In this document: positions 48,949-62,038 of the stretch, piece by piece
Layout: every line of letters begins with the position of its first letter
Numbering within the stretch: the first letter of the stretch is position 1
Source of the DNA: Cliona cf. orientalis
Lineage: Eukaryota; Porifera; Demospongiae; Clionaida; Clionaidae
DNA: 64,000 bases
Reading direction: 5' to 3'
Assembly (NCBI GenBank): GCA_963930775.1
Contig: OZ005703.1
Coordinates: forward strand, 7,998,001-8,062,000
Notes under the pieces: generated by a model
Database searches by the model: none
The model's input: only the letters and a program-made list of their open reading frames with translations
What the model was told of the DNA's origin: nothing
Program-made: the position numbers and the translations under genes

Positions 48949-51900
48949 ATGGCGCATGCTGAAAGCTTCTTCTGTCTGAGGCTGCTGTTACTGGCTTTAC
49001 TGACTCCTAGAGCTCAACAAGGTATCCTGTCATCGGTCCTTGGCTCTATAAAAATAATTATTATGTCTGTGCATATTGATCATGCATGCATAGCTGGTGT
49101 CTCTCTCATGGTGCAAGGAGTAACGATACCTAACAACAGTCTGGTGGATGCCGGTGATATCCTCTATCGCATACCCAAAGAACCACACCCCAACAATACC
49201 AATGGACTTCAAACATTGATGTGTGTAACTGATCTTGTAAACTGCTGTGAGACTCAAGGATATGGTGACTGGTATTTTCCTAATAGGACACAAGTCCCAT
49301 TTCATACAGGTTTCGATACGTATAGAACATTTCTGGCAAATAGGGGTCAATATGAGGAAATAAATGGGCGACAGTTCTATGGCTCAGTTCGTCTCTGGAG
49401 TAGATGGAGTCCAATAGAAAGAGGTCATTTCCGCTGTGAGCTACCCAATGATGTTAATCCCAGTGTTAATCAGATCCTCTATGTGAATATTGGTGAGATA
49501 TATTATATTAAAGGTGATATTCCGACTAGTGTATGTAGACCTACCAATCATCTCATACAGTGGACATTGAAAGAATGATCATCACTCCCTCTGGTTCTCT
49601 GAGCACTGCTGGTGGAACTGGCTCTCTGGTGTGCTCAGCAATGATCACTATTAATCCTCAACCTGATAATATTCCTTCACCAACTGTTGAGTGGTTCTTT
49701 GGTCCAAATAACAGTTCTCTTCCATCTGGTGTGATCACCACACCAGACGGCAACACTCTGCAATTTTCTCCACTGAATCAGTCTCATGCAGGGATGTACA
49801 CATGTCGACTTGTGGGCAGTGCAAGACTAGTAGCACGTACAACACTCATCGTCAATGGTATGTTTTTATCAGATTTCTATGACATTGTGATTATCCATAA
49901 ATACCTTGTCCAGCTCCACCCATTTCAGTTATGGTAACTGCTAACCTCAACACCCCCCTAATGGTGGGACAAACTGACAACACTCTAACTTGTGATGTTT
50001 CTGGAGCTGACAACCTTACCCCAACAATAACCTACCAATGGATTAAGTATAATGGAACTACTCATACTATTATGTTTGTTAGGATGACCTCGAACGTACT
50101 CACTTTCCCTCCTCTTCACTTATCCAATGCTGGGGACTATAACTGCAGTGCCACTGTTAGCTCACCCTTGTTGAATAAAGACATTATGATGAATTCCACA
50201 GCTAGTCATAGGGTGATCATTCAGGGTGAGTTAATTCAAGAGAAATATAGCATTAATTTTATAGTTAATGTTCTATTCCAATAGTTCCAGATCCACAATC
50301 CGTTGCTATCACTAGTAACAGTGGTGGAATTATTCGCAGTGGATCTGATGTTGTTCTCAGATGTGTGATTGAATTGGGCCCCTCAGTGATGAAGTCCGAG
50401 CTCTCACTGCTGATGGTGTCTGCACAGCTGTCCAGGGATGGAGCTCCACTGACTCTAACTGAACCAATAGTGTCTGGCACAACCTTCACCTACACCACCC
50501 AGCTCATATCTTTTGGTGAAAATAACACTGGAAACTACACCTGCATGGCTACTGTTAAGCCCCACCCAACTTCAATCTATCTCAATGGAACTAGGATGAA
50601 ATCTGACACTACTGAACTAATAATTGGTAGCTAAGTGATTAGCATGAGATTATTAAATTTAATTCAATTTTAACCCCAACATGCTCTGTATACTAGGAAT
50701 TCCTCCAGCTAGTGCTGAAGCTCCTGGCAGCAATTCAGGTGCTGTAGCGGGAGGTGTGACGTTTTTCATCATAGTATTAGTTACATTAGGTGTGGTTTTG
50801 GGCCTCTTCATATTCTGGTTCATGTAAGTTATATCACTGATTCAGTGCCATACACGTATATTATCTATTGAGAAGCTTACTATGGTATAAAAATTTCATA
50901 CAGTCGTCGTAGGAGGCCTTCAACAGGGACTTACGAACAAACAGTAGCACCTAGTGTAAAGAAATACCCTCCTGTTCCTGTTGCGTACAGCAAATGCTAC
51001 AAGCGGGATGACATTGAGTACATTGGATTGGGAAACAACAGCAGTAAGCACAGCTATAATATATGATTAGAAACAGCCCTAGATTTAAAAAATGTTATTT
51101 TAAGAACCACAGATCACAAAGTGTCCCTCTGATACAACCGTCATTGAGGGGGAGGGAGTGTACTTTAGGATCAAAGTGAGTGGAGAGCCACAGCCAACAG
51201 TGACCTGGTACCACGATGGGGAGCCAGTCAGAGCAGACTATGCCCGTGAGATTGAGTCAGACGGGAGCCTGACCATTCCCTCCACGGAGCTGAAACACTC
51301 TGGAGTCTACAAGGCAGTGGCTGCCAACTCACACGGCTCTGAAGAGAGGGAGATTAAGCTGATGGTTAATGAAGAGACAGGGGCTTCAACAGCCATTGCT
51401 GTTGGCGAAGTGGTGTTCTCCAGGCCCATTCCCATTTCTGAATTTGGAAAATATGTTGCTGAGCTTCATTCTAACTCAAATCAACCTTTCAAAGATCTCT
51501 ACCAGGTTGGCCTTCATGAATTTCCATTAGCTATAGATATCAGTTAGCTTTATTTGCGATCTTTAGTTTTCATTCCACCTACATGCATGCACCTCACTTA
51601 TTCACAACACCTTCACTATCATTCACAGGCTCTGGACACTGGAGAGGAAGGGCATAGTATAGAATACGCCACCAAACGTGGGACAAAACCACTCAACAGA
51701 TTTGCAAATATTGTTGTTTGTAAGTGAAATTTAGTAAATATTTTGACCAGATGTAAGACACTCAATATTATTATACCTGGCTTTTAAGCTTAAGTATTGA
51801 TAATAATATTATTGAGTAATAATTTATTATTATGGACGGCACTTTTCCTGCAGATGATGACAATCGTATTGCTCTGAAGCCTCTGCCTGATGTCAGTGAC

Positions 51901-52281
51901 TGTCAGAGAGACTACATCAACGCCTGCTATGTTGATGTACGTGAGTTTATTGTTAATTTTTCATTAGCTACTCAAACAATCACAAATAACTATAGAATGA
52001 GTTTTATAGCTTGTTTGTCTGTGTTCCCAAACTTACAGGGCTACTCTATTCCAAACAAGTTCATGGTCACCCAAGGTAAGCAGGCATGGACAGTGTCATG
52101 TGATGAGCTATAGCTACATGGCCCCAATCCAAGTGATTGACAGAGATGGTACAAAGGATAGTTTCTGAGATTCCACTCTTGCGGCAATGCCTGATAGAAA
52201 ATTTGGTTCATGATGGGATTAGCAGACATTAAATTTTACCTTCATCCACCGACTCGCATCATACCCTCCACAAGCACATGC

Positions 52282-52324
<43 letters not shown>

Positions 52325-55300
52325 CATGCCGTGACACTGGCTGCACTGCAGCTGTGTGACTGTTTGTGTGACTGTTTGTGCCACAATACGATGTCAATGA
52401 ATGTATTTTTCATTACAAAGCAATAAAGGTTGCTTTAAAGTTTCTTGTATACAATAACAGAGAACTTTTGCTTAAACTAACCCCATGCTTTCAGTTTGAT
52501 CTTAAAGAAGTCCATAACACTGGTTGTGCACACATGCATAATGTGATGACAGCTAGAGATGGGTTCTCAAGTAAACTTTGCCATTTTTGTTCAAAAAGGT
52601 TCGTTTGCACAAAATTGCTATCATTTTTCACTAACATCAACAAGAAAATTGAATCAGCCAGCTCGATTATCAAACAATGAATTACATGGAATTCAGATAT
52701 TAAAATTGTGTAGCACTGTCACTAGAATACTATATTACAACAATAAAAACTTTTTATCCACAGGTCCCCTGCCCAAGACAGTGGTGGATTTTTGGCGGCT
52801 AATTTGGCAGGAGCGTCCCCCTACCATTGTCATGGTGACCAATGTGAAGGAGGGTAGTAAGATCAAGTGTCAGCAGTATTGGCCGGAGAGTGGGAAGAAA
52901 GATTTTGGACCTTTTCAAGTGACGATAACAGACCAGCAGATCTTTGCTGACTACACCATCAGAATTCTCTCTGTCAAAGTATGATAGCTAATTTTTAATA
53001 AAATTAATTGCTATCTTTAATTGGGTGTATAGTTTGGTTCAGAACGTTCCCACAAGGTGACTCAATACCACTTCACTGCCTGGCCTGATCATGGAGTACC
53101 AGACTATGCCACGCCCATCTTAGCCTTCCACAGGAGAGTGAAGGCTCAGCACCACCCCTCCAGGGGACCAATGGTAGTACACTGCAGGTGAGAAAGATAG
53201 CTAAACTTTACCATAATTATTATGATTATGTTAATACCTTTTGGTTTTGTACACATTCAGTGCTGGTGTGGGTCGCACAGGTACATTCATTGTGATTGAC
53301 AACATCTTGGAGCAGATAGAGAAAGAGCAGGTGGTGGACATCCCAGGAGCCATCACCAAGGCCAGACAAAGAAGAATGAAAATGGTCCAAACTCATGTGA
53401 GTTCACCACTTTAAGTTCCCTGATCGATGCCATATCGTCATCAATCTCCACACATGCAGGATCAGTTCACATTCATCCACGATGCTATCCTGGAGTCAGT
53501 CACCTGTGGAGACACTCAAATCTCAGCAACAAATTTGAGGACGAGAGTAGCTAAAATGAAGAGAAATGATAGCAAGAATCAACCTCATGGATTCCAGTAC
53601 CAATTAAAGGTAAATAGATTTTGCATGGTAAGGGATCGTCACCTCGCATTTTTTTTTCATTTTGCAGATTTTGGCGCAGGTTTCTCCTAACCCTAAGGAG
53701 ATTCACTGTAGTGGGGCACTCAACTGCCCAGACAGAAACCGCAGCGACAAATATCTTCCTGGTGAGTTTCCATGGGTGTCTATGTTATAGCTAATATCAT
53801 AAATTGGGCACTTGGAGTATAAATGGAACCTTATTTCGGTTTGGTCATTTTTTGAAAAATGCGCCTAAAGTTTTCATATATCTAGCTACCAGAGGGTTAA
53901 TGATCTTGCCTTCAACTTTTGCATGGTGATAGTAGATGGAAGTAGAAAGTTTATTGTGGTGTAGTTGTCACAGTAACGGGATCACATGACCGATCACATG
54001 GCCCTGATGTTACATACCCTGTGCGTGCCTTTCAAGGTCAAGCTGATTGCCCTGCAGTCCTAGAAAGAGGCTAAATGAGTCATTTAAGGATGCAGATGAA
54101 GATATTTTAATGAAAAGAATCATTGTATATTGTTATGACCACTTGAGACAAGTTTACTGTACTTGTAGTGTACGTGACTATGCAATATTTATGTACATCG
54201 TCTATAATAAATGTGAATAATCAGCCTGTCATTGGGTACTGGTACAACATATTGCTCTGCCAGAAAATTTCTACTCCATATTGGAGTATATCTGTGTAGA
54301 AAAGTGGTTATTGACCAAGTCAAAATAAGGTTCCATTTATACTCTAAGCGCCCACTTAATAAATAATAATTATCTTGCTCTTTTCAGCGGATCGTTGGAG
54401 GGTTATTCTAAAAGGAGAACAGCCAGACTACATACATGCAGTCAATATCAATGTGAGCTTGGAAATGATATCTATGAACCGTAATTCAATAACTTAATGG
54501 ATAAAGCTCTGAAATTACAGTTGTGTATTTGCCCACTAGCTACACTAAATTTGGAATTTCCTATTGAGTTTTTGTGTTAATGCAGGGCTACAAGCACAAG
54601 AGGGCATTCATAGTTGCAGAAGGTCCAATGAAGTCAACAGTGAGAAATTTTTGGAAGATGATTTACGAGCGCAACTGTGCCGTGGTGGTGATGACATCAT
54701 CCTTAGTTGAGGGAGGGCAGGAGGCCAGCGCTCAGTACTGGCCTGACAGTGGAATAGGCCATTATGGAGAGTTCACTGTGGACCTACTGGGAGAAGAGAA
54801 ACTGCAGGGATTTGTGATTAGGAATCTCAGTATCTTAAATACCAAGGTGTGCCCACAGAAAGAAAGAATAATAATTATAATTATGATATTAAAATGTTGT
54901 ATTTCAGACCCAGAAGGCACATCAAGTTACTCAGTTCCACATCACGTGCTGGAAGCCTGATGGTCATTGCTCCAACCTGAAGAGTGTCACTGATGTGATT
55001 GAGGAGATGACCAAGGTCCAGATAAGATCAGGCAACAAACCCATTGTTGTCCACTGCAGTGATACAGTGACTCGCAGTGGAATGTTCTGTGCCATTGCCA
55101 CCACCATTGAGAGATGCAAGACAGAGGGAGTGGTGGATGTGTTCCAGGTCGTCAAGGCTCTGCGAGTACAGAAACCAGGGGCTGTCCCCACTGTGGTGAG
55201 TGGACTCAATGTGTCATACATAAATAATTATCTGTCTGGGGAATTTATCAAAAGTTTTCCTTGTTCCCCCTCATGCAGGAAAACTACAAGCACATTTTTG

Positions 55301-55359
55301 AGACAGCCTTGGTGTATCTGGAGTCTTTTGATACCTACGCCAATTTCCAGAACATCTAA
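48949..55359 (+). CDS. Receptor tyrosine phosphatase paralog 8 (complete, mosaic)
   Basis: Complete RPTP of about 1248 residues. Exons: 48949-49021, 49094-49492, 49561-49857, 49914-50225, 50285-50626, 50697-50823, 50904-51043, 51105-51505, 51629-51719, 51854-51936, 52039-52075, 52764-52978, 53033-53187, 53261-53396, 53460-53609, 53668-53761, 54388-54452, 54586-54846, 54908-55195, 55279-55359. Exons 1-3 resemble genes 4/5; exons 4-6 are its own ([31 protein letters not shown]). Exons 7-17, with element A in intron 16, follow genes 1/6, while the end of exon 18 and intron 18 (SILNTK, 'gtgtgcccacag') follow genes 3/4. [23 protein letters not shown] and [10 protein letters not shown] are all present. 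Intron 1 is short and stays open in frame, so its retention would not truncate the protein. The gene ends 231 bp from the convergent gene 9. Confidence 0.87.
52284..52322. repeat. (CA)n microsatellite in intron 11 of gene 8
   Basis: About 19 CA units at the position of the gene 1 and gene 6 tracts. Confidence 0.95.
53804..54354. mobile_element. MITE-like element A in intron 16 of gene 8
   Basis: Third copy of the intron 16 element, in the same place and with the same inverted ends as in genes 1 and 6. It links the middle of gene 8 to that lineage. Confidence 0.75.
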
Positions 55360-55590
55360 CTATATACAACAACATAATTATTAATGTGAAATGGACACTA
55401 ATAGTAGTATGATAGTTAGTGTGATGTATAGTATCTATTTTTAGCACATGAGTGGACAATAATAACTATTATTATTATAAAATCTCACTCTTTGATTGTG
55501 GTATTCGAAGTGCCCAAGTTTGGACTATAATAAAAAAAAATTAATGTGTCACACACAAACACACACACACTACATAAAACAGCACAATCA
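55360..55590. other. Convergent spacer between genes 8 and 9
   Basis: AT-rich 231 bp between the two stop codons, with a short A-run (55531-55540) and a CA-rich patch (about 55550-55570). Probably both 3' UTRs. No gene is seen. Confidence 0.6.
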
Positions 55591-58500
55591 TTAAATTTGT
55601 TGAAAGTTTGCATATGTGTCAAATGAGTCCAAAAACATAAGAATTGCATCAAATATCAATTTGTATTGTTCCTGCAAATAAAAAAAAATGTTAACAGAAT
55701 AACAGTAATGAATAACAGAAATGCTTACCACAGTGGGGACAGCCCCTGGTTTCTGTACTCGCAGAGCCTTGACGACCTGGAACACATCCACCACTCCCTC
55801 TGTCTTGCATCTCTCAATGGTGGTGGCAATGGCACAGAACATTCCACTGCGAGTCACTGTATCACTGCAGTGGACAACAATGGGTTTGTTGCCTGATCTT
55901 ATCTGGACCTTGGTCATCTCCTCAATCACATCAGTGACAGTCTTCAGGTTGGAGCAATGACCATCAGGCTTCCAGCATGTGATGTGGAACTGAGTAACTT
56001 GATGTGTCTTTTGGCTCTGTAAAACATTAGCAGCAAATTCATTACTGTACCTGTGTCCACAAACATTAATAGCACACCTTGCTAAGTGTTACACTGAGTT
56101 TTCTTATCCTGAATCCGGCCAGTTTCTCTTCTCCCAGTAGGTCCACAGCGAATTCTCCATAATGAGCTATTCCACTGTCAGGCCAGTACTGAGCGCTGGC
56201 CTCCTGCCCTAGAGCTCCCTCAACTAAGGATGATGTCATCACCACCACGGCACAGTTGCGCTCGTAAATCATCTTCCAAAAGTTTCTCACTGTTGACTTC
56301 ATTGGACCTTCTGCGATTATGAATGCCCTCTTGTGCTTGTAGCCCTGAAGGAAAAAGCATCATAAAATTTTTGAGTGGCCTATGATAAAATGATACGTAC
56401 ATTGATATTGACGGCATTTATGTAGTCATCATTCTCCCCTCTGAGAAGCACTCTCCAGCGATCGACTAAGTGATAGAGAAAATTTAATAGTGATTGCATT
56501 ATTGTGCTAGTATTTCGTGCAATGGTATAAATTTTATCATCATGTGTAAGACAGAGTTTTTAGTATGAAGAACTTGAGAATTTTCATCCTATAAGGTTGC
56601 ATCGTTAGTATGTATAAATTTACCAGGGAGGAATTTTTGACTGCGATTTCTCCCTGGGTAGCTGAGAGCTCCACCACAGTGAACCTCTTCAGGGTTAGGA
56701 GAAACCTGCTCCAGGATCTGCAGGAGGATAAATAAGTGTGACGACCACTTACCACATACCCCTGTGCTTGAGTATACCTTAAATTGATGCTTGAATCCTT
56801 GAGGTTGATTCTTATTATCACTCTTCTTCATTTTAGCGATATTTGCTTTCAGACTTGAGGCTGAGATTTGAGTGTCTCCACAGGTGACTGACTCCAGGAT
56901 AGCATCGTGGATGAACATAAATTGTTCCTATACAATTTCAGAGTCTATTAGCTTCATGTGCGAATTTTTGTTAGTAATCTTACATAAGCTTGGACCATTT
57001 TCATTCTTCTTTGTCTGATCTTGGTGATAGCTCCTGGGATATCCACCACCTGCTCTTTCTCTATCTGCTCCAGCACATTGTCTATTGTGATGAGTGTACC
57101 TGTGCGACCCACACCAGCACTGAATGTGTACAAAACCAAAAGATTTAATAATATGCTTGGTATGATTTAGCTATCTATCTCACCTGCAGTGTACTACCAT
57201 TGGTCCCCTGGAGGGGTGGTGCTGAGCCTTCACTCTCCTGTGGAAGGCTAAGATGGGCGTGGCATAGTCTGGTACTCCATGATCAGGCCAGGCAGTGAAG
57301 TGGTATTGAGTCACCTTGTGGGAATGACCAGTAGAAATAAGCTGTTTCAGAGTAAAATAAAATGGTTATCGATAACACCTCTCAGTCTGCTCTCAAAATT
57401 ATAACTATCTTACAGAGACAGAGAGAGATCTGGTAGTGTAGTCTGCAAAGATCTGCTGGTCAGTTATGGTCACTTGAAAAGGTCCAAAATCTTTCTTCCC
57501 ACTCTCCGGCCAATACTGGTGACACTTGATATGACTGCCCTCCTTAATATTAGTCACCATGACGATGGTAGGAGGACGCTCCTGCCAAATTAGTCGCCAG
57601 AAATCCACCACTGTCTTGGGTATAGGACCTATGAGAATGACAGATTGTTTGATGTGCATAATGATGGGTAAAAAGTCTATATTATTTTCCTCCCCCTGGT
57701 CCATGCATATATCAAACCATTAGTGTATGAGGAGCAAGACATATTAATTTTAATAATTATAGAACTGTTATTACAGTAGCCACTTTCCCAGGTCACTCCC
57801 TTGAATGTTTTAGCTAGACTGAAAGTGTGGGAGTGGGGTGAGGCTATATAAACAGGCTATATAGCAGTGCACCAAAAAGCCACAAGGACAAGCTCAGATA
57901 ATGTGCTGATAGAGCCCAGAGCTAGAGGTGAGTAAACATTGAGATTGCCAGCTGTCAATAAACCTCACCATCAAGAGGTCACCAGCTCTCACTTTACATA
58001 ATGTCCAACAATGAATATGATTATCTAACCAGTCACATGTTCAAGGCATGGACATTCATGGTTTCAAACTTCATACTGTTTTCAACAATAATTACTATGA
58101 ATAATTAGCATCCATACAGATGTATTACTCTCCCTCCTTAAACTGACTAATACGATGTCAAACAAACTCATGATATGAAAGCAAGTGAGGCGTGGCTCTC
58201 TGTACAGTTGCACCATGTGACTAAAGTTATCCCACAATTGTCATACAATGTCATGTGAAATTTCCAGTACATCAGCAGAAAGGCTTTTGCAAACTCAAGG
58301 AGGAACTGATCAACACAAAAGCAGTTCTTCCCATGGCAACATGCACTCATGTCTTGGTTTGTGGTTTGTTCTCAAGGGAAGGGGGTGGACAGCTACTAAC
58401 CACACTGGCACAGGACATAAGCTGTGCTTTTGCATACACAAACTGAGTTGATTAGCTTATAAGATAACTCACCCTGAGTGACAATAAACTTGCTTGGGAT

Positions 58501-61465
58501 GGAATAACCCTGCAGTGTGTTGGTATATAACTATATTATTATCATGCTAAAGATTATTAGCTGAAGCTAGGATGCTACGGAAACTAAAACTCTCATGAGT
58601 GGTGTTTTGAGTAGCTAAAGGAAAATAGAAGGCATCTACGGGTCAATAAGCTGGCCAGCTCACGTACGTCGACATAGCAGGCGTTGATGTAGTCTCTCTG
58701 ACAGTCACTGACATCAGGCAGAGGCTTCAGAGCAATGCGATTGTCATCATCTGCAGGAAGACAATCACCACAGGTGACTCACTCCAGGGTAGCATCATCA
58801 ATACACTTACAAACAACAATATTTCCAAATCTGTTGAGTAGTTTCCTTTCACGGTTGGTGGCGTACTCAATACTGTGTCCTCCCTCTCCAGTGTCCAAAG
58901 CCTGTGCAAACACAATGTCATGTGATAATGAACTTATTCACAATTGATGTGTAAACCTCGAAGAGATCTTTGAAAGGTTGATTTGAGTTAGAATGAAGTT
59001 CAGCAACGTATTTGCCAAACTCAGGAATGGGAATGGGCCTGGAGAACACAATATTATCACCAGTACTGGAAACTAGAAGCTTGATTTCCTTTTCTTCAGA
59101 GCCGTAAGAGTTGGTAGCCACTGCCTTGTAGACTCCAGAGTGTTCCAACTCCGTGGAGGGAATGGTCAGGCTCCCGTCTGACTCAATCTCACGGGCATAG
59201 TCTGCTCTGACTGGCTCCCCATCATGGTACCAGGTCACTGTTGGCTGTGGCTCTCCACTCACCTTGATCCTAAAGTACACTCCCTCCCCCTTAGTGATGT
59301 TCGTATCAGAGGGAAATTCCATAATTGTCGGTTCTACATGGATGATTGATATCACATGGTTATTCTAACAAATTATCATACCTTACTCTCAATATTCCCT
59401 ACTCCATCTATTGTCACATTCTCCTGCTTGGAGTAACTAACAGCAACTGGAAGATCTTTACTACCTTCTCTCTGCTTACCAAACACAAATGACCGCCTCC
59501 TCCTGCATATGCAAGAAATATAGCTATAATGTATGATGCCTTCAGATTACTTACATAAAGAAATAACTGAAGATTGCCAGAGCCACAGTCACTAAGCCTA
59601 GTGTTATGATGGCAGCAACCACTCCTCCTGCAATGGCACCAATGTGGCTCCTAACACTCTGTCCTGGACCTCCAGCGCCAGGCGTCACAGTGGTAGGTGG
59701 AATGCCTATAGTAATGTATTACAATCTCAGTTACATAGTTATTTCAAATCAGATAGCGACATCATTTCTTACCGACTATTACTTGAATGGTGTTTGATAG
59801 TTGGCCAGTTCCAGTGATGTACATTGAAGGAAGCAGTAGCCCAATACTTGCATTGCAGGTATAATTTCCAGCATCACTGTCACCAAAGGAGTCCACTTGA
59901 GCAGTGTAGGTGAAGTTAGTGCCAGACATCTCTGCTTCAGAGAGAGCCAACACTAAGCCATCTGGCCCAATGAGCTGTGCAGTAACCATCAAAAGAGAGA
60001 GCTCAGATGAAAGAATATTTTTATTCATTTGTACAGAGCAGATCAGAGTAACATCTGATCCATTGAGAACAATGCCACCAGCGCTGCTTGTGACAGTGAC
60101 GGATTGTGGATCCGGGACTGTGGGAAAGAGGATTGGAATATCCAACTAATGATAGTGAGATGGTTTAACTCACTTTGAATTTTTACTCTTTGACTGTTAT
60201 CAGAGGATATAGAAATGTTATTATTCAGCAAAGTCGAGTTAACAGTGGCATTGCAAGTATAGTCACCAACGTGAGAAAATTGAAGGGAAGAAAGAGTGAG
60301 ATTGCTGTTAGTTCCAACTTGTGTCTGGGTGTGGCCATCATCTCTTGTCCACAGATAGGCTATGGTTGGGTCAAGGTTGTCAGCTCCAGAAACATCACAA
60401 GTTAGAATGTTATCAGTCTGTCCCACCATTAGGGGGGTGTTGAGATTAGAGGTGACCTTAACAGTGATGGGTGGAGCTGCAATGAAACAATCCCAAACTA
60501 TTGTGAACACTTAATAATGGGTCTACAATAACATACCATCGGCGATGAGTGTTGTACGTGCTGCTAGTCTTGCGTTGCCTCCAAGTCGACATGTGTACAT
60601 CCCTGCATGAGACTGACTCAGTCGAGAAAACTGCAGAGTACTGGTGTATATATTAGACCCTGTATCAGTTGTCCTAGGAGGCCGAAAGGGAAGGGAATTG
60701 TTACTTGGACCAAAGAACCACTGAAAGTGTGGTGGAGGTGTGTCTGGCTGTGTTACAATACTTGCTGAGCACGCCAGCATGAAATTTTCCCCTGCAGTGC
60801 TGGAGCCAGAAGGCATGATTCCCACTGCTCCAATATCCACTGATTACAAGGAAAAAGATAAAGAGTAAACACAATATCAATTTTGTTGTTATTAACTCAC
60901 ATATGTTTACATAAATGGTCTGGTTAACGAATGGATTGGCAGCATTGGGTAGCTCACAGTGGAAGCGACCTCTCTCCGTTGGATTGCCTCTACGATAGAG
61001 ACGAACTGAGCCATAGTATTGCTGATCATTTAATACTTGATTTGGACCTCTATTTCTTTGAAAAATAGTACTCCCAACATTAAGGGTCACTTCACTTCCA
61101 TTGGGGTAGTACCAACTACCACGCCTTTCATGTGGATCATTGCAGCAGTCTTCGAGGTCAGTGAGGCACAGCAATGATTGATTATGATATTCATTATCGT
61201 TCGCAGGAGTTGTACTGGAAGACTCTGGAAACTGGAGGATATCATCAACATCCACTAGACTGTCGCTGGATAAAGTAACTCCTCGCAGTTGCAAGGAAAC
61301 ACCAACTATGTATTACGAGGTATTGAATAATACGATCATCTATCGTACAACACAACTGTTGTACAAAATACCTAGCTGTCCATCTGTGCTGAGAGGAAGA
61401 TATAAATGTGCCGCTGCCAACAGCAAAGGAACGAGCCTTAGACAGCTACTACCAGCAAACGCCAT
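55591..61465 (-). CDS. Receptor tyrosine phosphatase paralog 9 (inverted, most diverged, complete)
   Basis: Complete RPTP of about 1252 residues on the - strand. Exons in coding order: 61465-61372, 61305-60901, 60839-60537, 60476-60174, 60117-59773, 59705-59555, 59502-59387, 59333-58957, 58901-58811, 58750-58668, 58509-58473, 57628-57414, 57341-57184, 57119-56984, 56927-56778, 56717-56624, 56465-56401, 56344-56078, 56016-55729, 55671-55591. The start is chosen for its signal peptide ([19 protein letters not shown]) and a phase that joins exon 2. The ectodomain and juxtamembrane segment differ most from the array; no ITIM-like tyrosine is present after the TM. The I-set lacks Cys, as in the others, and exon 8 is eight codons shorter. 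D1 has WPDHGVP and [13 protein letters not shown]2 has [10 protein letters not shown], with two extra codons in exon 18. Exon 19 is almost base-identical to the + strand copies although its neighbours diverge. Confidence 0.85.
57629..58472. other. Long intron 11 of gene 9
   Basis: Intron of 844 bp on the - strand. It holds open frames of 60-67 codons with no recognisable domain, and I see no repeat family. It lacks the conserved intron 11 block of the + strand genes. Confidence 0.6.
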
Positions 61466-62038
61466 CCCGTCCAGCTACGTACCTCAGGCGATTTATGAAT
61501 ATCAGCTGAATGCTGCACGTGCACTGAAGGTAATCACATTGCGCGTACTAGGGGGTGGGGCTGGCTACTCGCCTACTGCGCATGCGCATGTGTCCTAACT
61601 ACACATTCAAAACCCGACCTACGGTAATAGCTTAAGGTTTCCAGGATGGATAGCAGCAGTAGTAGAAGAATAGCTCCCAGTTTCTAATAGCTATACACAG
61701 CTTCTTGAATTCCAGCCGAAGCTCAATAAGTGCAGAATTCCAACTACACGTGTATATAATGTAGGCAAACATATACGTAGCCCTGCACCATCTGCTTCTG
61801 ACATATGCTGCATGCAAAAACATCCCCTAGTACATACACTTGTATAACATAAATGCCTTCATTTTGTATTTATCATGTATTCTGAGTTCAACAACATTCA
61901 TACAAATCTAGGTCAGTCACAAACAAAGATATCAACGCGTGATCATTGCTTATTTTCACTTACAAATAATAAAAATAAACCACTAACGCACTATAGGCAA
62001 CACACTTATTGAATATTATTACTGATTTACTATGCCAT
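61466..62038. other. Spacer between genes 9 and 10 with gene 9 promoter
   Basis: No gene is seen. The palindrome TGCGCATGCGCA lies at about 61577-61588, about 110 bp upstream of the gene 9 start codon (- strand), matching the promoter palindromes of the array. The rest is AT-rich and contains the probable 3' UTR of gene 10. Confidence 0.55.
61577..61588 (-). promoter_or_regulatory. NRF-1-like palindrome of gene 9
   Basis: TGCGCATGCGCA at a distance from the start codon similar to genes 3, 5, 6 and 8. No ACGACC(T/A)TTACC box was noticed next to it. Confidence 0.45.

Noticed and set aside
55591-55929. Single exon continuing from exon 19 through to exon 20 in gene 9
   Set aside because: The frame is open across the short intron, but canonical GT and AG sites at 55728 and 55672 match every paralog, so splicing is the better model.
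58248-58451. Short frames of 60-67 codons within intron 11 of gene 9
   Set aside because: Several overlapping frames in both directions with no domain; the intron is bounded by well-supported exons 11 and 12.
61308-61598. 96-codon + strand frame over the 5' end of gene 9
   Set aside because: It is antisense to the signal-peptide exon and promoter of gene 9; no domain is recognisable.
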